Source of the DNA: Spirochaetaceae bacterium
GTDB taxonomy: Bacteria > Spirochaetota > Spirochaetia > DSM-27196 > PWMO01
DNA: 8,756 nt
Direction: 5' to 3'
Assembly (NCBI GenBank): GCA_003558175.1
Contig: PWMO01000465.1
Location: forward strand, 1 to 8,756
In this document: positions 1-3,995 of the stretch, piece after piece
How the letters are laid out: each line of letters begins with the position of its first letter
Position numbering within the stretch: the stretch's first letter is position 1
Notes under the pieces: generated by a model
The model's database searches: none
What the model was told of the DNA's origin: nothing
Seen by the model: only the letters and a program-made list of their open reading frames with translations
Made by a program: the position numbers and the translations under genes

Positions 1-108
1 CACATAGAACCCGAACAGCATCATGAACGGGTAGAGCAGGCCTACACTGAGCTTGAGAATGATCGATTCGTCCGGATAGACGGCGGCATGAGAAGCGGCG
101 TCACTCAT
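1..108 (-). CDS. mnhB: Na+/H+ antiporter subunit MnhB (N-terminal fragment, runs off left edge)
   Basis: The reverse strand from 108 gives 36 codons starting MSDAASHAAVYPDES and entering a hydrophobic stretch LLYPFMMLFGFYV, open to the window edge. MnhB/MrpB proteins begin this way: a short polar head, then a first membrane helix of the type LLxPFxLLFGxYV. MnhB is a small membrane subunit of the Mrp antiporter, which exchanges internal Na+ for external H+ across the cytoplasmic membrane. The ATG at 106-108 overlaps the end of the preceding gene by 8 bases (ATGAGTGA), and a GAGG motif lies about 9 bases upstream, so translation is probably coupled. The rest of the gene, and probably mnhC and mnhD, should lie beyond base 1. 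The position in the operon supports the call as much as the short sequence does. Confidence 0.8.
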   Translation of the reverse strand, partial: MSDAASHAAVYPDESIILKLSVGLLYPFMMLFGFYV

Positions 109-391
109 CAGCCTGGTCCTCGCTCTTCCCCGGTCGACTCCCCGTGCCGGGCAGGAAGTGGTTCATCCCGATAATGGCCGTCAGCAGGATGAGCGCCTCG
201 AACATGGTGTCGTACATCCGGTAGTTGAGCAGGATGGCCGCCACCGCATTCTTGGCGTGGGTGTCCCGTTCAAAGTAGTGAATCACGTAATCGTATATGA
301 ACGGATCAAGCTCGACCCGGTGGACCGTCGTTATGCCAATCACCAGCACAAACACGGCGATCACCAGCAGCGCAGAAGCAACAAACCTCAC
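101..391 (-). CDS. MbhE-like membrane subunit of the Mrp antiporter
   Basis: A 96-residue protein with one N-terminal membrane helix (about residues 4-22), a polar loop (23-47), then a second hydrophobic segment built on NAVAAILLNYRMYDT (48-62) and FEALILLTAIIG (64-75), ending in a charged tail. The pattern NAVxAILxxYRxxDTxxEAxxLxTAIIG is the MbhE signature, found as the last domain of the large MrpA subunit in A-type antiporters and as a separate protein in archaeal Mbh hydrogenases and related Mrp complexes. Here it is a stand-alone subunit. The start is GTG at 389-391, overlapping the previous stop by 4 bases (GTGA) behind a purine-rich GGGGGAA motif. It probably helps form the ion path in the membrane arm; its exact role is inferred from the family. 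Confidence 0.82.
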   Translation of the reverse strand: MRFVASALLVIAVFVLVIGITTVHRVELDPFIYDYVIHYFERDTHAKNAVAAILLNYRMYDTMFEALILLTAIIGMNHFLPGTGSRPGKSEDQADE

Positions 392-939
392 ACGGCTTCC
401 CCCGGCGAGTAACGGATGAACCGCAAAGCGGCGTCGGTTCCGTGCATCTGAAACATCAACTCCAACTCCACCATTACGTAGCTCTGCTCATCCGTATAGA
501 CCGCGATTCCCTTTTCGTCGCGCTCCACAACCAGATCGTACTCCTCCTGTTTCAGGGCCTCTTCAAGCGCGACATTGACAAACACAACCTGCACCTCAAA
601 CTCTCGGCGCTCAAAGAACGCCTTGATCTCTTCCAGCGCCTTGCTTCGCTCGACCTCGAAGATGACCCGGTCAGTGATGCTGTCGCGCTGCCCCTCACTC
701 ACCACGGCTATGGTATACACGCGCGTCTGCTTCAGCGCCGCAAGATACAGCAGCGGCACCAGACCGCTGCCGATTACCGCCTCGGCAATCGCCAGTTCGG
801 GCGCTGCGTAGAGCAGGTAGAGAAATGCCGCCAGTAGCGAGAACACCGCCAGATAGACAATTGACAACCGCAGCAGACTGCTCTGAATGGTAAGCGCGGC
901 GAAAACGCCCATCAAGAGAACCACTCCGACCTCAATCAT
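388..939 (-). CDS. MbhD/DUF4040-domain antiporter subunit with a soluble C-terminal extension
   Basis: A 183-residue protein. Residues 1-80 form about three membrane helices and contain YLLYAAPELAIAEAVIGSGL followed by VPLLYLAALKQT (residues 41-72), matching the MbhD/DUF4040 domain of MrpA and Mbh hydrogenase complexes (family pattern GAPDVAxxEAAxGxGLxxxLxxxAL). Residues 81-183 are unlike a membrane subunit: charged, Glu-rich, with predicted alternating helix and strand (ALEEIKAFFERREFEVQVVF, then YDLVVERDEKGIAVY). Most MbhD proteins I know of stop soon after the helices. I place the start at ATG 937-939 rather than the GTG seven codons upstream, because a GGAG (949-952 on this strand) sits 9 bases before it and the overlap with mnhG then shrinks from 29 to 8 bases (ATGATTGA). 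The domain call is good; the tail's function is unknown. Confidence 0.8.
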   Translation of the reverse strand: MIEVGVVLLMGVFAALTIQSSLLRLSIVYLAVFSLLAAFLYLLYAAPELAIAEAVIGSGLVPLLYLAALKQTRVYTIAVVSEGQRDSITDRVIFEVERSKALEEIKAFFERREFEVQVVFVNVALEEALKQEEYDLVVERDEKGIAVYTDEQSYVMVELELMFQMHGTDAALRFIRYSPGEAV

Positions 940-1273
940 GCCGATTGTCTCCACCAGCACTTGCCGCCGCGGTCACCGTGCGAATGCGGTAGCCGCTTAC
1001 CCAGGCGGAACGCGCTATGGCATGCGCACTCACCGACACCGTGAGAAGCTCGAAGAGCAGAATAATGGCCAGCTTAACGGTGGCCAGCGAAAGGCCGCTG
1101 AGCACCATCGCGCCGATCACCACGGTTACAAAACCCATTGCTTCAACCTTGGACGTTACCACCATCCGAGCGTAGAACTGGTTCAGCCTCAGCACGCTGT
1201 AGACGCCGAACCCGCTGATCAACAACCCGAGCAGCACAAGGCTCTTTCCAAGCACGATCTGGACCGTCTCCAT
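932..1273 (-). CDS. mnhG: Na+/H+ antiporter subunit MnhG
   Basis: A 113-residue protein with three hydrophobic helices (about 10-28, 46-62 and 65-85). Between the first two lies LRLNQFYARMVVTSKVEAMG (residues 28-47), the MnhG/PhaG signature that usually reads RLPDFYxRxHAxxKxxTLG. The Pro-Asp and His of the consensus are replaced here (N31, Q32, V38), but the Phe-Tyr, the Arg and the Ser-Lys are kept. MnhG is a small structural subunit of the Mrp complex. The ATG follows the mnhF stop with no gap (TAGATG), and the 3' end overlaps the next gene by 8 bases. The C-terminal 25 residues are polar and Ala/Gly-rich with no recognisable motif. The order E-F-G is the standard Mrp order and supports the identification. 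Confidence 0.88.
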   Translation of the reverse strand: METVQIVLGKSLVLLGLLISGFGVYSVLRLNQFYARMVVTSKVEAMGFVTVVIGAMVLSGLSLATVKLAIILLFELLTVSVSAHAIARSAWVSGYRIRTVTAAASAGGDNRHD

Positions 1274-1534
1274 CTACAGCGCCCCTCGCCGCTCAACGAA
1301 CCGTGCCAGCAGTACCGTCACCAGGAACCCGAGAATAGAAAACAGCATTGCCAGGTCCAGCATGTAGCTCTCGCCGATCATGAACGATACGATGATGGCC
1401 GCCAGAGTGATCTTGCTCGCGCTGAGACCGACTCCCAGCAGCCGATCCCAGATTGTCGGTCCGATGACCACGCGTACCAGGCTTCCCACCGTGGAGACGC
1501 CGATCAGTCCCAGGAACAGCAGATAGTAGTTCAT
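1274..1534 (-). CDS. mnhF: Na+/H+ antiporter subunit MnhF
   Basis: An 86-residue, almost wholly hydrophobic protein with three membrane helices (about 4-22, 32-54 and 58-78). It carries RVVIGPTIWDRLLG (residues 21-34), the MnhF/PhaF hallmark (RxxxGPTxxDRxxA), and an acidic residue D60 at the start of the third helix (MLDLAMLFSILGF), also typical. The length matches the family (about 80-100 residues). MnhF is a small subunit of the Mrp Na+/H+ antiporter; in some bacteria it has also been linked to cholate efflux. Its ATG shares one base with the mnhE stop (TGATG), so the two are almost certainly translated together. Confidence 0.9.
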   Translation of the reverse strand: MNYYLLFLGLIGVSTVGSLVRVVIGPTIWDRLLGVGLSASKITLAAIIVSFMIGESYMLDLAMLFSILGFLVTVLLARFVERRGAL

Positions 1535-2067
1535 CAGGCGAAAACCCTCTTCTCGTGCCGCCGATTGTCTCGTGGCATGATCACGCGCTCAAATCTGCCC
1601 TTGATCATCTCCGCCGCCTGATCTGGATCAGTAGTAGCGCACTCAATCCAGATCACCTTGAACGATCCCGGCCGGTAGTCGATCGTGACAGTGCCGGGCG
1701 TCAACGTGATCGCGTTGGCAACCAGCACCGCGTGAAACGGATTCTCAATCGCGGTCGGCAGATCCACCACCCCAACGTCGATCTTTCCGCTGATGGTCAG
1801 ATGCATGGCGTGTACCCCGGACCGGTAAATCTCCTGCAACAGCACGAGGATATAGCGCACAGCTCGCAGCGGACTGGTGCCAAACAGTCGCTGGTACTGT
1901 GCGCGCAGCAGATAGCGATTGGTAACAAACAGCGCAATCCAGGAGAACAGCGCACCCTGGAGAAGGGTCCGCGGCGTATAGGACTCGTTCCAGATGGCCC
2001 AGACCAGGGTACAGACGGCCAGTGCAACGAGAAACCCACCATTACTACGCTGTCTACTATCTTCCAT
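1534..2067 (-). CDS. mnhE: Na+/H+ antiporter subunit MnhE
   Basis: A 177-residue membrane protein, first gene of the visible antiporter operon. Two N-terminal helices (about 12-27 and 34-54) are followed by an amphipathic stretch RAVRYILVLLQEIYRSGVHA (68-87) and the MnhE signature VLVANAITLTPGTVTID (114-130), then a short soluble C-terminal domain ending in a basic tail (DNRRHEKR). Length and architecture are ordinary for MnhE/PhaE. It is a structural subunit of the Mrp complex that drives Na+ out using the proton gradient, important for salt and alkali tolerance. The start at ATG 2065-2067 has only a weak purine run upstream (TTGGAAA). A promoter-like element sits about 45 bases upstream. 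Confidence 0.92.
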   Translation of the reverse strand: MEDSRQRSNGGFLVALAVCTLVWAIWNESYTPRTLLQGALFSWIALFVTNRYLLRAQYQRLFGTSPLRAVRYILVLLQEIYRSGVHAMHLTISGKIDVGVVDLPTAIENPFHAVLVANAITLTPGTVTIDYRPGSFKVIWIECATTDPDQAAEMIKGRFERVIMPRDNRRHEKRVFA

Positions 2068-2108
2068 CGTTCAGTTTCCAACCGCGGTGCCCAACCGGAC
2101 CGCCTCTA

Positions 2109-2138
2109 TTGATACCGCGATTGGCCGTGAATTGGCAA
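2109..2138 (-). promoter_or_regulatory. Candidate sigma70-type promoter for the mnh operon
   Basis: On the reverse strand TTGCCA (2133-2138) is followed after 18 bases by TATCAA (2109-2114), each a fair match to the -35 and -10 consensus. Transcription would begin near 2102, giving a leader of roughly 35 bases before the mnhE ATG. It is the best promoter-like pair I see in the divergent intergenic region, but it was found by eye only. Confidence 0.35.
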
Positions 2139-2165
2139 GACCGTCTGAGAAACCGATTTCCCGGC

Positions 2166-2235
2166 CGCTTGACGCGACGGCTGCACCTGGTGTGCCCCTG
2201 GCCTGATGCCCGGGCCCTGCGCTTGACGCGACGGC
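2166..2235. repeat. Pair of 16-bp direct repeats in the divergent intergenic region
   Basis: CGCTTGACGCGACGGC occurs identically at 2166-2181 and 2220-2235, start-to-start distance 54 bp (about five helical turns). Both copies lie between the divergent mnhE and FAD dehydrogenase genes, upstream of the candidate mnh promoter and just before the dehydrogenase start. The second copy contains a TTGACG that could serve as a -35 element. They could be operator sites for a regulator of one or both transcripts; the identity is seen, the function is inferred. Confidence 0.55.
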
Positions 2236-2251
2236 CGATTCCGGCTAACAC
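2223..2251 (+). promoter_or_regulatory. Weak candidate promoter for the FAD dehydrogenase gene, possibly leaderless
   Basis: TTGACG (2223-2228) and TAACAC (2246-2251) are separated by 17 bases; the -10 match is poor (3 of 6). Transcription from it would begin at or next to the ATG at 2258, which has no recognisable Shine-Dalgarno site upstream, so a leaderless message is conceivable. The -35 lies inside the second 16-bp repeat. This is speculative. Confidence 0.2.
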
Positions 2252-2257
2252 TGCTGC

Positions 2258-3853
2258 ATGACCTCAGTCGAGCAGTTCTGTTCTGAGCGACTGCGAGGAA
2301 CATGCGCTACCGACTCTCCCACGCGGCGGAAGCACTCCACCGACATGAGCATCTACTCCATGGTACCGCAGGCTGTGGTCACTCCGGCCGATCAGCGAGA
2401 CGCAGCGCAAATCACCCGCTTCTGCTGCGAAAACGGGGTAGCACTCACGCCGCGCGCGGGAGCCAGCAACACCGGCGGCGCCGCAATTGGCGAAGGCGTG
2501 ATCCTGCTGCCGGTGCCGCCGTTGGCGGAAGATGGCGGCATCCGCCTGGTGCAAGAGTACACCACCGTGGAAAAGCCCACCTTTGTGGAAGTTCGTCCCA
2601 CCACCGGCGCTGCGGACGGTGACTGCCTGCTGGTCGAGGTGGATGCCGGCGTTCGCCACGACAGCCTGCAACGGTTTCTGCTCGCACGAGGATTTCATCT
2701 CCCTTCCGATCCTTCCAGTGGTCCGCTGTCTTACGTTGGCGCCAACGTGGCCACCCGCGCCAGCGGGGCACACGCACTGCGGCACGGCGCAATAGACCGC
2801 TATCTTCACTCGCTCACGGCCGTCCTTGGCAACGGAACCTGCATCGATACAGCGCGAACGGACACCATCCCACAGTCGATACAATCCGGTCTCACGGCCG
2901 TTGCCGCGACACTGCGCTCCAACGCCGGCCTGTCGGCACGGATCCGCGGCAGGCAGGCGATGAAGAGCGCCAGCGGCTACAACCTCGCCGCCGTCATCGC
3001 GCCCGGCGGCCCGGACATTGCGCGCCTCTTCGCGGGCAGTGTCGGCACCCTGGGCACCATCAGCCGGGTGCGTTTGCGTTGTCCGCGCAGACCGGCAGGA
3101 GAAACGCTGCTGGTACTGGCGTTTGATACAGAACGCGCCGCCTGCGACGCTGTGCAGGCGGTGCGCGGTACAAACCCGGCGGCCTGCGAGATCCTCAACC
3201 AGTTCTGCACGGAACTGCTGCAGCAGCAGGGGCTGTCGCTGGCCGACGGCGCCGGGGCGATACTGGTGATTGAGTACGCGGGCACGGGACACGACCATCT
3301 AGCCCATGAGGCGCTGCGGGTACTCACGTCGCAATCGAATCCTGCCGCCCGACAGCTGCTCTCCGATCCGGCGCAGCAGCAGACCTTCTGGAAACTACGC
3401 AAAGCGATGATGTTGCGGCTGCGCAATCGGAAGGACGGACGCAGAGCGTACTCGGTCGTGAACGATCTTGGAGTTCCGGTTGATGCGCTCGGCTCCTTTC
3501 TCACCGCGGCGCATGCCATCTTCGCATCGCACAACATTCCGCTTCCGGTGTACGGCCACGCTGCCGACGGCAACCTGCACCTTCGTCCACTCTTCAACGG
3601 CTCCGACCCGCAGCTTATCGACACCGTCCGTGAGGTCACGCAGCAAACATACGAAGCGGTTCTCTCGTTTGATGGAACCATCACCGCAGAGCACGGCATG
3701 GGCAGGCTGCGAGCACCGTTTCTGCGGCGCGAGTGGGGCGAAGCAGCTTACGACGCCATGCGGCAGATCAAACGTTTGTTTGACCCCGCGGAGATTCTGA
3801 ATCGGGACGCAATGTTTTACGAAGGCGACATCATGCACCACTTCCGCGCGTAG
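2258..3853 (+). CDS. FAD-linked 2-hydroxyacid dehydrogenase/oxidase (GlcD/Dld type)
   Basis: A 531-residue flavoprotein of the vanillyl-alcohol-oxidase fold, whose members (GlcD, Dld, D-2-hydroxyglutarate dehydrogenase) oxidise D-2-hydroxyacids to 2-oxoacids. The FAD-binding domain opens with STDMSIYSMVPQAVVTP (27-43) and the pyrophosphate loop PRAGASNTGGAAIGEG (65-80), followed by LPSDPSSGPLSYVGANVATR (148-167), SGYNLAAVI (239-247) and GSVGTLGTI (260-268). The C-terminal domain has GHAADGNLH (433-441) and AEHGMGRLR (477-485), supplying the two His and the Glu that bind metal in family members, then IKRLFDPAEILN. No C-terminal ferredoxin-like cysteine clusters follow, so it is the short FAD-only form. 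About 35 extra residues lie between 85 and 125 compared with usual relatives. ATG 2258 is the first start after an in-frame stop (2246), but no good ribosome site precedes it. The electron acceptor and substrate are unknown. Its position 142 bp before a solute hydrolase suggests a shared catabolic role. Confidence 0.85.
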   Translation: MTSVEQFCSERLRGTCATDSPTRRKHSTDMSIYSMVPQAVVTPADQRDAAQITRFCCENGVALTPRAGASNTGGAAIGEGVILLPVPPLAEDGGIRLVQEYTTVEKPTFVEVRPTTGAADGDCLLVEVDAGVRHDSLQRFLLARGFHLPSDPSSGPLSYVGANVATRASGAHALRHGAIDRYLHSLTAVLGNGTCIDTARTDTIPQSIQSGLTAVAATLRSNAGLSARIRGRQAMKSASGYNLAAVIAPGGPDIARLFAGSVGTLGTISRVRLRCPRRPAGETLLVLAFDTERAACDAVQAVRGTNPAACEILNQFCTELLQQQGLSLADGAGAILVIEYAGTGHDHLAHEALRVLTSQSNPAARQLLSDPAQQQTFWKLRKAMMLRLRNRKDGRRAYSVVNDLGVPVDALGSFLTAAHAIFASHNIPLPVYGHAADGNLHLRPLFNGSDPQLIDTVREVTQQTYEAVLSFDGTITAEHGMGRLRAPFLRREWGEAAYDAMRQIKRLFDPAEILNRDAMFYEGDIMHHFRA

Positions 3854-3886
3854 TGAACCGCGCGTAGAGGAGCGCGCCTGGAGTGC

Positions 3887-3898
3887 CCGGTCGACCGG
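3887..3898. repeat. 12-bp perfect palindrome in the dehydrogenase-hydrolase gap
   Basis: CCGGTCGACCGG is a perfect inverted repeat 34 bp after the dehydrogenase stop. A 10-bp direct repeat CCGCGCGTAG also straddles that stop (3844-3853 and 3858-3867). The palindrome could be an operator for a promoter in front of the hydrolase, or chance in GC-rich DNA. No promoter consensus is obvious next to it. Confidence 0.35.
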
Positions 3899-3960
3899 CG
3901 GCAACCGAGAAGGACCAACCAGGCGGACAAACGGAACAGCAAACGAAACGAGGACGAAAG
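3892..3960 (+). other. 69-base T-free leader stretch upstream of the hydrolase
   Basis: There is no T on the plus strand from 3892 to 3960; the sequence becomes steadily richer in A and then runs into an A-rich tract (3961-3984) ending in the ribosome site. In the message this would be a U-less, weakly structured leader. It does not encode a credible protein. A role in exposing the ribosome site is an inference. Confidence 0.4.
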
Positions 3961-3980
3961 TAAAAAAGATGAAAAGAAAA

Positions 3981-3987
3981 AAGGAGA
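3981..3987 (+). promoter_or_regulatory. Strong ribosome binding site that fixes the hydrolase start
   Basis: AAGGAGA lies 9 bases before ATG 3996 (counting from the last G of GGAG). The upstream in-frame ATG at 3969 has only AGGA about 14 bases away, and starting there would place this strong site inside the coding sequence. The start at 3996 is therefore preferred. Confidence 0.75.
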
Positions 3988-3995
3988 GATCGACA

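Noticed and set aside
887..1621. A 244-codon plus-strand frame across mnhG and mnhF
   Set aside because: Its product is His/Gln-rich and low in structure, as expected from the complement of hydrophobic membrane-protein codons; mnhF and mnhG are well supported on the other strand.
2068..2257. Possible small protein or RNA gene in the divergent intergenic region
   Set aside because: The short frames there are unsupported by ribosome sites or motifs, and no tRNA-like or terminator-like structure was found; only the promoter and repeat signals remain.
2264..3298. A 344-codon open frame on the minus strand opposite the FAD dehydrogenase
   Set aside because: It mirrors the codon bias of the plus-strand gene, has no recognisable motif, and the opposite frame carries clear FAD-binding and C-terminal family motifs.
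3860..3877. GCGCG/CGCGC hairpin after the dehydrogenase stop as a terminator
   Set aside because: The stem is only 5 bp with an 8-base loop and no T-run follows, so it is weak evidence for termination between the two plus-strand genes.
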